DNA of 64,000 nt, taken from positions 1-64,000 of the forward strand of contig NZ_JROH01000017.1 of the NCBI RefSeq assembly GCF_000786205.1, written 5' to 3'. Under the pieces are notes generated by a model that did not search any database, was not told where the DNA came from, and saw nothing but the letters and a program-made list of their open reading frames with translations. Shown piece after piece: positions 33,687-41,506 of the stretch. Origin of the DNA: Sphingomonas sp. 37zxx. GTDB lineage: Bacteria; Pseudomonadota; Alphaproteobacteria; Sphingomonadales; Sphingomonadaceae. Position 1 is the stretch's first letter. The number at the start of each line of letters is the position of its first letter. The position numbers and the translations under genes are program-made.

Positions 33687-34705
33687 GCGACTTCCTCGAT
33701 CTGGAATGGCGTCTCACCGCTGATGGCGGGGGTAATCTCCACGTCGAGGACATCCTTCAGGATCTCGTCCTCGCCCGCATAGGGGCTTTCCAGCGCATAG
33801 GTGACGGCGTCTTCCAGCTCGGCCAGGATCTGCGCGTCAATGGCCCCCAGTTCCTGCTCGCCGATCTGCAGGTCGAGCAGCTTCTGGCGATAGGCCGGGA
33901 CCGGATCGATCGCCAGGAAGGCGGCATATTCCTCCTTGGGAATATATTCGCCGGGATCGCCGAACGAATGCCCCATGAAACGAAACGTCATCGCCTCGAT
34001 CAGGCTCGGCCCATCGCCGGCGCGGGCCTTGGCCACTGCGCGGGCGGCGGCATCGTACATCGCATCGGCGTCGTTGCCGTCGATCCGGATCGCCTCCAGA
34101 CCATAGCCGATCGCGCGGTCCGAAATCGTGGCGCACGCGGTGCCGTCCGCGAACTTGGTCTTTTCGGCATAGCGGTTGTTCTGGCACACGAAAACCACCG
34201 GCAATTTCCACACCGATGCCATGTTCAGCGCCTCGTGAAATGCACCGATATTGGTTGCCCCGTCGCCGAAACAGCACACTGTCACCCGGTCTTCGCCCTT
34301 CAGCATCGACGCCCAGGCCAGCCCGTTGGCGATCGGCAGCCCCGAACCGACGATGCCCGTCGTCACCATCACGCCGGTTTCGGGATGGGTGATGTGCATC
34401 GGACCGCCCTTGCCCTTGCAGGTGCCCGTCGCCTTGCCCGCAAATTCGGCCCAGAGATCCCGCACCGGAATCCCCTTGGCAAGCTGATCGTGGATCCCGC
34501 GATAGGTGGTGACGAGATAATCGTCCTGGCGCACCGCCGCCATCAGCGCGGCGGAGAGCAATTCCTGACCGCGCGGCGAATAATAGGCGATGGCAAGCTG
34601 GCCGCCCAGCAGCATGCGGCGAAACCGCTCGTCAGACCGGTGTATCCGCGTCATGCGGGTGTAGATATCGAGATAGCGGGAACGCTCAGGCGCGCTGGGT
34701 GCCAT
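33683..34705 (-). CDS. 2-oxoacid dehydrogenase E1, alpha subunit
   Basis: A 340-residue E1 alpha subunit. The thiamine-diphosphate motif runs from GDG at 147-149 to NN at 176-177 (CCFGDGATNIGAFHEA and FVCQNNRYA). The start is the ATG at 34705, nine bases after GGAGGGA; a TTG three codons upstream is less likely. It heads the operon E1 alpha, E1 beta, lipoyl, crotonase, ferredoxin. It would decarboxylate a 2-oxoacid and pass the acyl group to the lipoyl arm. The promoter region holds the shared operator (CTGTCTACCT), and the divergent gene is an acyl-CoA ligase with a second copy. Confidence 0.93.
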   Translation of the reverse strand: MAPSAPERSRYLDIYTRMTRIHRSDERFRRMLLGGQLAIAYYSPRGQELLSAALMAAVRQDDYLVTTYRGIHDQLAKGIPVRDLWAEFAGKATGTCKGKGGPMHITHPETGVMVTTGIVGSGLPIANGLAWASMLKGEDRVTVCCFGDGATNIGAFHEALNMASVWKLPVVFVCQNNRYAEKTKFADGTACATISDRAIGYGLEAIRIDGNDADAMYDAAARAVAKARAGDGPSLIEAMTFRFMGHSFGDPGEYIPKEEYAAFLAIDPVPAYRQKLLDLQIGEQELGAIDAQILAELEDAVTYALESPYAGEDEILKDVLDVEITPAISGETPFQIEEVA

Positions 34706-34772
34706 GGAAAACAATCCCTCCTAATCATGCCTCGGACAGAGGCATATGATCCAACTTTGCCTGTCGCCTAAC

Positions 34773-34782
34773 CTGTCTACCT
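34773..34782. promoter_or_regulatory. Shared operator motif, E1 operon side
   Basis: CTGTCTACCT has the GTCTAC core, 70 bases upstream of the E1 alpha start. Read toward the gene, TAGACAGGTT is identical over ten bases to the copy before the KstD-like gene at 50604. Confidence 0.5.
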
Positions 34783-34876
34783 TTCTTTGTAAAGCCGCCA
34801 CTGTCGGGGAGTTTGCGCAAGCGCAGGGACGGGCCGCCGGGGCGTATCGGGGTCATCGCAATGGTGCGCGGCAACC

Positions 34877-34886
34877 TGGTTGACTA
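34877..34886. promoter_or_regulatory. Shared operator motif, CoA ligase side
   Basis: TGGTTGACTA, a good TRGT-N2-ACTA match, overlaps the TTGACT -35 element of the ligase promoter, 64 bases upstream of the start. Confidence 0.5.
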
Positions 34887-34908
34887 GTTTATAGCTGAAA
34901 CCTATGCC
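34880..34908 (+). promoter_or_regulatory. Putative promoter of the acyl-CoA ligase gene
   Basis: TTGACT (34880-34885) is followed after 17 bases by TATGCC (34903-34908), giving a leader of about 35 bases. The -10 match is partial. Confidence 0.4.
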
Positions 34909-34949
34909 GGGTCGAAGCTGCTACGTTCGACAGCGATCAGGGGAGCAAC

Positions 34950-36572
34950 ATGCCGGACTGGAGCTGGGTCACCGCGCACGTGCCACACGCCGCAGAGTGC
35001 GTCCTCAGGGACATGCTCGAACAGCGCGCGCGCGACACGCCGGACAAGCCCTATGTACGGTTCGAGGATGGTTCATCCTGGACCTATGGCGAAACGCTGA
35101 CGGCAGCGCGGCAGGCCGCCGCAGGGTTGGCGGCGCTGGGCGTCACGGCGGGCGATGTCGTGTTCCTGTGGCTCCCCAACGGGCCGGGTTTTCTGCGGGC
35201 GTGGTTTGGCGTCAACTTTCTGGGCGCTGCCGTCGCGGCGCCCAATCTGGCGCTGCGCGGCACGGTGCTGGAGCATCTGATCGCGCTTTCGGGGGCGCGG
35301 ATCGCCATTGTCCATGGCGGCGTGATGGACAGGCTGGGCGATATCGCGCTGGGCAGCCTGACCACCCTGGTCGAGGCGGGGCCGGCAAGTGGCCTGGACC
35401 TGGGCCTGCCGGTGCTGGCGGCCGATGCCGTGCTGACCGGCCATCCCGCCGATGCCGCGCCACGGGCCATGATCCACCCCTGGACGCCGCAATTCATCCT
35501 GTTCACATCGGGGACGACCGGGCCGTCCAAGGGTGCCATCGTCACCTATGTGCAGATGCACGATCTGGCACGCGCCACCTTTGGCGGACGGCTGGGCGCC
35601 GATGATAATTACCTGCTCAACATGCCGCTCTTTCATATCAGCGGTACGCGCGCCGCCTATGGAATGCTGATGCTGGGCGGCGCGATCACGCTGGTCGGGC
35701 ATTTCAAGACCGACAGCTTCTGGGACATTGCCCGCCAGCACGGCACCACGGCCTGCGTTCTGCTCGGCGCCGCCGCCAGCTTTCTGGAAGGGCGCCCGCC
35801 CCGCCCCGACGATGCCGACAATCCGATGAAGCTTGTGTCGATGGTCCCGCTGGTCCGAGACCCTGGGGCCTGGGGCGCGCGCTTCGGCGTCGATGTCGTC
35901 ACCGCTTATGGCATGTCCGAATTATCGGTGCCGATCCTGTCGGATCGTAATCCGGCGATCGCGGATAGCTGTGGGAAACTCCGGCCCGGCTACCAGGCGC
36001 GGATCGTCGATGATTTCGATTGCGACGTGCCGGAAGGCGGCATCGGCGAACTGATCCTGCGCGCCGACCGTCCCTGGACGATTTCTCCCGGCTATTGGCG
36101 GATGCCCGAAGCGACCGCAGAGGTGTGGCGCAATGGCTGGTTCCACACCGGCGACAGTTTCCGTCGCGATCCGGACGGCAATTACTTCTTCGTGGACCGC
36201 AAGAAGGACGCCATCCGGCGGCGCGGCGAAAACATCTCGTCCTATGAAGTCGAGGTCGAGGCGCTGGCCCATCCCGCCGTGCGCGAGGCGGCGGCCATCG
36301 GCGTTCCCAGTCCGGTGAGCGAGGATGATCTGATGATCGTCGTCGCGCTGGAACCCGGCGAAACGCTGGATGCAAAGCTGCTGTTCGATCATCTGCGCCC
36401 GCGCATGGCCCATTTCATGCTGCCCCGCTATATCCGCTTCGTCGGCGAATTGCCCAAGACGCCCAGCCTTCGCGTGCAAAAACACCTGCTGCGCGATGCG
36501 GGCGTGACCAGCGACACCTGGGATCGGGAACTGGCCGGGGAAAATGTCCGGCGCGAGACGATCGTCGGATGA
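34950..36572 (+). CDS. AMP-forming acyl-CoA synthetase (CaiC-like)
   Basis: A 540-residue member of the ANL superfamily that activates a carboxylate through acyl-AMP to acyl-CoA. The phosphate-binding loop FTSGTTGPSKG is at 185-195, TAYGMSE follows near the middle, and the hinge/A8 region is WFHTGDSFRRDPDGNYFFVDRKKDAIRRRGENIS. The catalytic lysine region reads LPKTPSLRVQKHLLR, where the usual GK is QK. The ATG follows GGGGAGCAAC. The closest general pattern is crotonobetaine/carnitine-CoA ligase. A TesB thioesterase follows, so CoA loading and release are encoded together. Confidence 0.92.
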   Translation: MPDWSWVTAHVPHAAECVLRDMLEQRARDTPDKPYVRFEDGSSWTYGETLTAARQAAAGLAALGVTAGDVVFLWLPNGPGFLRAWFGVNFLGAAVAAPNLALRGTVLEHLIALSGARIAIVHGGVMDRLGDIALGSLTTLVEAGPASGLDLGLPVLAADAVLTGHPADAAPRAMIHPWTPQFILFTSGTTGPSKGAIVTYVQMHDLARATFGGRLGADDNYLLNMPLFHISGTRAAYGMLMLGGAITLVGHFKTDSFWDIARQHGTTACVLLGAAASFLEGRPPRPDDADNPMKLVSMVPLVRDPGAWGARFGVDVVTAYGMSELSVPILSDRNPAIADSCGKLRPGYQARIVDDFDCDVPEGGIGELILRADRPWTISPGYWRMPEATAEVWRNGWFHTGDSFRRDPDGNYFFVDRKKDAIRRRGENISSYEVEVEALAHPAVREAAAIGVPSPVSEDDLMIVVALEPGETLDAKLLFDHLRPRMAHFMLPRYIRFVGELPKTPSLRVQKHLLRDAGVTSDTWDRELAGENVRRETIVG

Positions 36573-36603
36573 TCACCGCGATATCCCCCCGCAACGCCTG
36601 AAA

Positions 36604-37488
36604 ATGCGCGCCACGCTCACCGAATTGCTGACGCTGGAGCCGCTGGAACCCGGCGTATTCCGCAATATCGCCAATGTGCCCAATGCCAATGGCGTGGCCT
36701 TTGGCGGGCAGATCGTCGGCCAGGCGGTGGTGGCGGCGAGCCACGGCGTGGAGGACAAGGCGCTGCATTCGGTGCATTGCAATTTCCTGACCGGCGCGTC
36801 GCTCACCGAACCGATTCGCTATGTCGTGACGACCTTGCACGCGGGCCGCAGCTTCGCTGCGCGTCAGGTGATCGCCATGCAATCGCGCGGTGCCGTGTTC
36901 ACCATGACGGCGTCCTTCCATGCCGACGAAGCCCATTTCGAGCATCAGCGCCCCCCATCCGCGCCCGCGCCGGACCCGGACTTGCTCGATACGGTCACGA
37001 CCCATGCCCGGCGGATGGAGGGCGCGCTCAATCCGATCGCCTATCGTTTTTTCACCCAGTCGCGCGCGATGGAGGTGAAGCCGGTCAGCACGGCAGAATG
37101 GCTGCATCCGGGGGCCGATTCGCACCGCCAATATTGGCTGTCATGCGAACCTGTTGGCGCGCTACCGGGATTGAGCCGCGATGCGGGCGACAAGGCCGCC
37201 TTTGCGTTTATCTCCGATTTCTGGCTGGTAGGCGTGGGGGCGATGCCTCATGCGCCCACCCCGCCCGTGATCCAGTTGATGATGGCCAGCCTGGATCACA
37301 GCATCTGGTTCCACCGCTCCTTCGATCCGACGCAGTGGATGCTGGTCGATGCCGATAGCCCCGTCGCGCAGGGCGGGCGCACCCTGGCGCGGGCGACGGT
37401 GTTCGATCGCGCGGGAACGGTGATAGCATCGCTGGCGCAAGAGGCGGTGATGCGCCCCCGCCGCCAGAATGCGACGCAGGGCGATTGA
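36604..37488 (+). CDS. Acyl-CoA thioesterase II (TesB-like)
   Basis: A 294-residue double-hot-dog thioesterase if started at the ATG at 36604; the frame opens at 36544 inside the ligase gene. Family blocks are ANGVAFGGQIVGQAVVAA, LHSVHCNFLTGA and GRSFAARQVIAMQ in the first hot dog. The second has SLDHSIWFHRSFDPTQWMLVD and the final AQGGRTLARATVFDRAG..ASLAQEAVMR, which contain the Asp and Gln of the TesB catalytic triad. It would hydrolyse acyl-CoAs to relieve CoA trapping or release an end product. It overlaps or abuts the ligase gene and is convergent with an SDR gene six bases beyond its stop. Confidence 0.9.
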   Translation: MRATLTELLTLEPLEPGVFRNIANVPNANGVAFGGQIVGQAVVAASHGVEDKALHSVHCNFLTGASLTEPIRYVVTTLHAGRSFAARQVIAMQSRGAVFTMTASFHADEAHFEHQRPPSAPAPDPDLLDTVTTHARRMEGALNPIAYRFFTQSRAMEVKPVSTAEWLHPGADSHRQYWLSCEPVGALPGLSRDAGDKAAFAFISDFWLVGVGAMPHAPTPPVIQLMMASLDHSIWFHRSFDPTQWMLVDADSPVAQGGRTLARATVFDRAGTVIASLAQEAVMRPRRQNATQGD

Positions 37489-37493
37489 TCGGA

Positions 37494-38324
37494 TCAGGCC
37501 ATTGCCGGCATCAAATTGGTCACGCCGCCATCGACGACGATCTCGGTGCCGTTGACATAGCCATTGTCGGGATGCGCGACAAAGGCGACGGCCCGTGCGA
37601 TGTCCCAGGGCGATCCCTGGCTGTTGGTGGGGGACAAGAGCGCCCGCTTGGCAAGCATCGCCTCGGCTTCTTCGGGCGGGCGGCTGCGCCGGATCGCGAG
37701 CGAGGCATGGGGGGTGTCGATCATCCCCGGCACCACGCAGTTCGCGGTAATGCCATATTGCCCCACTTCCACCGCCACGCTTCGAGTGAGTGTGGTGAGC
37801 GCCGCCTTTGACGCGGCATAGGCGTGGTTCGGGCGCCGCCCGCTCGTAAGCTTGGCGGCGATCGAGGTGATGGCGATCAGCCGGCCAAAGCCGTTCTCGC
37901 GCATCAGCGGGACGCAGGTACGATAGGCCGTGAACGCGGCGCGGGCGTTGACGGCAAAGGCGCGGTCCCACTCGTCCTCGCCATAGGCGTCGAGCCCCGC
38001 ACCCGATCCGCTCAACCCCACATTGAACAGCAGCGCGTCAAGTCTGCCCCGCCAACCATGGGCAGCGCCAATCGCATCGACAAGCTGGCGGGTATCCCCC
38101 ACATTGCAGGTAACGGCGATCGCCGCGCCGCCGCGCGCGTGGATAAGGTCGCAGCTCTGCCGGGCCGCTGCTTCCGACCTATCGGCGACAACAACGTGAT
38201 AGCCGTCCACCGCCAATTGCACCGCCGATGCCTGGCCGTTGCTCCAGCCTTCGCCCGCCGAACCGCCGCCCAATACCAGCGCGACACGATCGCTCTGCCC
38301 GCCCTTACACGCCTGTTCCGCCAT
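37494..38324 (-). CDS. Short-chain dehydrogenase/reductase with atypical motifs
   Basis: A 276-residue SDR. The glycine motif is changed to LGGGSAGEGWSNG (residues 18-30) in place of TGxxxGxG, and the NNAG motif is FNVG (100-103). The catalytic residues S154, Y169 and K173 (YAASK) and the C-terminal NGTEIVVDGGV are normal. It is therefore probably active, with a modified cofactor loop. The start at 38324 has GGCGAGG upstream; the open frame extends 22 codons further. A copy of the shared operator lies 104 bases upstream, between this gene and the GntR gene. Confidence 0.87.
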   Translation of the reverse strand: MAEQACKGGQSDRVALVLGGGSAGEGWSNGQASAVQLAVDGYHVVVADRSEAAARQSCDLIHARGGAAIAVTCNVGDTRQLVDAIGAAHGWRGRLDALLFNVGLSGSGAGLDAYGEDEWDRAFAVNARAAFTAYRTCVPLMRENGFGRLIAITSIAAKLTSGRRPNHAYAASKAALTTLTRSVAVEVGQYGITANCVVPGMIDTPHASLAIRRSRPPEEAEAMLAKRALLSPTNSQGSPWDIARAVAFVAHPDNGYVNGTEIVVDGGVTNLMPAMA

Positions 38325-38424
38325 CCTCGCCTCATCCCCTGGATTTAGTCGCGCATGCCGATCAACGCGGCGTGGCGTGGCAGAACCCATAGCCGATTGC
38401 TGGCCATTGCCAAATCAATCTATC

Positions 38425-38436
38425 TAGGTTGACTAT
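38425..38436. promoter_or_regulatory. Shared operator motif before the SDR gene
   Basis: TAGGTTGACTAT has the core GTTGAC (38428-38433), followed by a second GTTGA in the same orientation after three bases. It sits between the GntR stop and the SDR start. Confidence 0.5.
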
Positions 38437-38447
38437 GTTGAGCAGGG

Positions 38448-39218
38448 CTATTCGAGAATGTCGATGACCGCCGTCTGCGCAACTTCGTCCAGCCAGAACT
38501 TCCCGGCATTCACCATGTGGCGCGACCAATGTTGCTCAGCGGCGGCGGCCTCGCCCCGGCTGATAAGGCCGGCAAGCCGCTCGTGCGACTTGATGCCATA
38601 GCGCATTTGCGCCCAGCGCGGCTCGCTATCATCGACGGGCCGCCGCCGATAGACCATTTCCTGATGGCGGCTGACAATATCGTCCAGCGCATAGGCGAAC
38701 ATCGCCAGCGTGATATTCCCGGACTTTTCCAGCAGAATACGGTGAAAACGGCCGGTGGCGTGTTGCAGGCCGGCAGCGTCGCGCTTGTCCGCCAGCGCCA
38801 GTTCGACCGCGACCTGCGCGTGCAGCGCCTTCCCGGCTTCGACCGGATTAATCTCCGCCGCCAGCCGCGCCGCCTGCGGCTCCAGCAGCGTGCGGGCCTG
38901 ATAGACATCGCCGATCGTCGCGCCATGCGCCTGCAACGCCACCCCCGCCGATCGCGAGATCATATCCGCCGTCGGTTGCAGGATCGTCGCGCCCCGCCGC
39001 GCCCCGCGCGAGATCAGGATGAGGTTCTCGGATTCCAGAATTCGGATCGCTTCGCGCAACGTCGGCCGCGAAACCTCGAACTTCGTGATCAACTGCGCCT
39101 CGGGCGGCAGATTGTCCCCCGCCTGCAATTCCCCGGTTATAATCGCTTTTCGGATACGCCCGGCGACCAGTTCTGCGGTCTTGGGTATCCTCACGGTCTG
39201 CGACGCGGCCAAATTCAT
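38448..39218 (-). CDS. GntR-family regulator, FadR subfamily
   Basis: A 256-residue regulator with an N-terminal winged HTH (ELVAGRIRKAIITGELQAGDNLPPEAQLITKFEVSRPTLREAIRILESENLI, about 16-66) and a helical ligand domain (GDVYQARTLLEPQAARLAAEI; ATGRFHRILLEKSGN). The start at 39218 is set by AGGAGGGG seven bases upstream. FadR-type GntR proteins bind pseudo-palindromes with GT and AC half-sites, the same form as the motif repeated across this window. A related TAGACTAA and a perfect TACATATGTA palindrome lie in its own upstream region. It is the leading candidate for the shared regulator. Confidence 0.9.
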   Translation of the reverse strand: MNLAASQTVRIPKTAELVAGRIRKAIITGELQAGDNLPPEAQLITKFEVSRPTLREAIRILESENLILISRGARRGATILQPTADMISRSAGVALQAHGATIGDVYQARTLLEPQAARLAAEINPVEAGKALHAQVAVELALADKRDAAGLQHATGRFHRILLEKSGNITLAMFAYALDDIVSRHQEMVYRRRPVDDSEPRWAQMRYGIKSHERLAGLISRGEAAAAEQHWSRHMVNAGKFWLDEVAQTAVIDILE

Positions 39219-39269
39219 CCTGTACCCCTCCTGCATCGCCACCTGATTTGGAGGCGGCACAGGTTAAAA

Positions 39270-39293
39270 TAGACTAAATTGGGTACATATGTA
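39270..39293. promoter_or_regulatory. Candidate autoregulatory site upstream of the GntR gene
   Basis: TAGACTAA (39270-39277) resembles half of the shared operator, and TACATATGTA (39284-39293) is a perfect ten-base palindrome, 52-75 bases upstream of the GntR start. The remaining ~150 bases to the next promoter contain nothing I recognise. Confidence 0.35.
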
Positions 39294-39449
39294 ATAAAGT
39301 CCGGCTTTGTAAAGCATTTCGATGAAATGCTCGCAGCCTTTCAGCCCTTTGCCAGCAAGAGGCGCGCATTCTGCCCGCACATCCCGACGCCCCCCACCCC
39401 GCAGGCGGACGGCCCGCTACCGAGAACCCGCCCACCGTCCTCTATATCG

Positions 39450-39459
39450 TAGTTGACTT
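39450..39459. promoter_or_regulatory. Shared operator motif of the beta-oxidation operon
   Basis: TAGTTGACTT is a good TAGT-N2-ACTW match, 55 bases before the first gene of the nine-kilobase beta-oxidation operon. Confidence 0.5.
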
Positions 39460-39481
39460 TGTTTGCCCCAATGGATCATAG
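39453..39481 (+). promoter_or_regulatory. Possible promoter of the beta-oxidation operon
   Basis: TTGACT (39453-39458) and TCATAG (39476-39481) are 17 bases apart, about 30 bases before the start codon. The -10 element is weak and the -35 overlaps the operator motif. Confidence 0.35.
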
Positions 39482-39513
39482 GACAAGAAAGCATAAGGCA
39501 GGAGGGGCAGGAC

Positions 39514-40293
39514 GTGGCCGACGAGGTGATGGCAAAAGTCGAGGATCGCGTCGGATATGTCATCCTGAACCGGCCCGACGCCAGGAATGCGGTATATCCG
39601 GAAATGCTCGATCCGGTAATCGAGGCGATTGAGACACATACCGCCGATCCGGAGGTGCGCGTGATCGTGCTGACCGGCGCGGGGCAGGCGTTCTGCGCCG
39701 GGGCCGATCGCGTCAAGTTCCTCCAGCCGCTGCCGCATAAGAGCGTGGCTGAGATCCAGGACGATATCTATCGCCGCTTCATGGGCGTCGCGCGCGCGCT
39801 CAAGCTGTGTCCCAAGCCGACGATCGCGGCAGTGCGCGGCGCCGCTGTGGGTGCCGGATGCGAATTTGCCGTGGCCTGCGATTTCCGGATCGCCGCGCCG
39901 GATGCGCTGTTCTGGGAAAACTGGATCGATCTGGGGATCATTCCTCCGCTGGGCGGCATGTTCATGCTCCCCCGGCTGATCGGCTATGAACGCGCCGCCG
40001 ACATGATCCTGCGCGCGCGAAAAGTGGATGCGCAACTGGCGCTGGCCTGGGGCCTGGTTAGCGAAGTGGTCGAAGGGCCGTTCGATCCCGCCGTCCATAA
40101 ATTCGCCCTGTCGCTCGCCCGCCGTTCGCCGCGCGCGCTCGCCCTTGCGAAACAGGGGCTTCGGCGCGGTGCCGAATCCAGCCTGGCGGCGGAATGGGAA
40201 TTCAACATCCAGGCGCAAAGCCATTTGCTGACCGGCCCCGACTTTGCGGAGGCAATGGCCGCGATGGCCGAGGCCCGGCACCCGCAATTCTGA
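39514..40293 (+). CDS. Enoyl-CoA hydratase/isomerase (crotonase family)
   Basis: A 259-residue crotonase from a GTG start at 39514, chosen because AGGAGGGG lies just upstream; the frame opens earlier at 39463. Oxyanion segments are GQAFCAGADRVKF (57-69) and RGAAVGAGCEFAVACDFRIAAPD (108-130). The catalytic stretch FWENWIDLGIIPPLGGMFMLPR lacks clear acids at the two hydratase positions, so the reaction may be an isomerisation, hydrolysis or C-C cleavage and not simple hydration. It is the first gene of the large operon of acyl-CoA dehydrogenases. Confidence 0.88.
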   Translation: MADEVMAKVEDRVGYVILNRPDARNAVYPEMLDPVIEAIETHTADPEVRVIVLTGAGQAFCAGADRVKFLQPLPHKSVAEIQDDIYRRFMGVARALKLCPKPTIAAVRGAAVGAGCEFAVACDFRIAAPDALFWENWIDLGIIPPLGGMFMLPRLIGYERAADMILRARKVDAQLALAWGLVSEVVEGPFDPAVHKFALSLARRSPRALALAKQGLRRGAESSLAAEWEFNIQAQSHLLTGPDFAEAMAAMAEARHPQF

Positions 40294-40306
40294 CGTCGAG
40301 GAACCC

Positions 40307-41506
40307 ATGGACCTAGGCTATAACCCCGAATATGACGGCTATCGGCAGGCGGTTCGCACCTTTTTGTCGCGCGAATGGCCGTCCGAACGCCCCTCGCGGG
40401 AAGCGCGCAAGGCGTTGGAACGCGCGTTCCGGCTGAAGGCGATCGAGGCGGGCTATCTCTATCGCAGCGTGCCCCGCGCCTATGGCGGTTCGGAACAGCC
40501 CGTCGATCTGCTGCGCGCACAGATCATCCGCGAGGAATTCGCCCGCGCGAGCGCGCCGATGGAAATTCAGAAACCGGGCGTCAACATGCTCGTCCCGACC
40601 TTGCTGGAGCGCGGCACCGAAGCGCAGAAGCAGCGTTTCATCCCGGCGACGATCAACGGCGATATCGCCTGGACCCAGGGATATAGCGAGCCCGCATCGG
40701 GCAGTGACCTGGCATCGTTACGGACGCGCGGCGAGCTGGTCGGCGGCGAATGGATCCTGAACGGCCAAAAGATCTGGAGCAGCTTTGCGGGCCAGGCGGA
40801 TTATATGTTCGCGCTCATCCGCACCGAACCCGATGCACCCACCAAGCATCAGGGCATCAGCTATCTGCTGATCGACCTGAAGCAGCCGGGGGTCACCGTG
40901 CGACCGCTCAAGCAGATGAACGGCGGTGCCGAATTCTGCGAAGTGTTTTTCGACGATGCCCGCACCCCCGCCGACTGGATCGTCGGCGCGCGCGGCGAAG
41001 GCTGGGCGGTGTCAAAAGCGACGCTCAAGCATGAACGCTCGTCGATCGGCGGCGCGGATCGTACCCAGCAGCGTTTCGATCGGCTGCTGCATCTGGCGCG
41101 GACCACGAGGATCGACGGCAGGCCGGTGATCGAGCATCCCGATCTGCGCATCCGGCTCGCGGAGATTTCCGGCGCGCTCACCGCGCTGAAATATTCAAGC
41201 TACCGGCAGCTTTCGATGAACGCGCAAGGCGAAAGCGCAGGCATCGTCGAGATGATGGCAAAGCTCTACGCCACCGAAATCGGCCATGCCATCGCCCATG
41301 CCGCGCGCGATGTGATGGGCGATGCGTTCCTGCTCGCCCCGCCGCCCGAAGGTACGCGCGGCAGCGGCCCAGAACGCTTCAACAACCAATATATGGGCTC
41401 GCTCGGCGTGGCCATTGCGGGGGGAACCTCCAATATTCAGCGCAACATCATTACCGAGCGCGGGCTGGGCCTGCCGCGCGATTCGCAGGTGGAGGCCGTC
41501 GCATGA
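40307..41506 (+). CDS. Acyl-CoA dehydrogenase, pair 1 first subunit
   Basis: A 399-residue FAD-dependent acyl-CoA dehydrogenase. Family blocks are AWTQGYSEPASGSDLASLRTR, GQKIWSSFAGQADYMFALIRTE and the C-terminal GTSNIQRNIITERGLGLPR. The glutamate of the common IYEGT motif is replaced (IAGGTSNIQ), so the catalytic base must come from another position, as in isovaleryl-type enzymes. It overlaps the next, shorter ACAD gene by ATGA. This long/short pairing is typical of heterotetrameric ACADs used for steroid and other bulky CoA esters. GAGGA lies before the ATG. Confidence 0.92.
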   Translation: MDLGYNPEYDGYRQAVRTFLSREWPSERPSREARKALERAFRLKAIEAGYLYRSVPRAYGGSEQPVDLLRAQIIREEFARASAPMEIQKPGVNMLVPTLLERGTEAQKQRFIPATINGDIAWTQGYSEPASGSDLASLRTRGELVGGEWILNGQKIWSSFAGQADYMFALIRTEPDAPTKHQGISYLLIDLKQPGVTVRPLKQMNGGAEFCEVFFDDARTPADWIVGARGEGWAVSKATLKHERSSIGGADRTQQRFDRLLHLARTTRIDGRPVIEHPDLRIRLAEISGALTALKYSSYRQLSMNAQGESAGIVEMMAKLYATEIGHAIAHAARDVMGDAFLLAPPPEGTRGSGPERFNNQYMGSLGVAIAGGTSNIQRNIITERGLGLPRDSQVEAVA

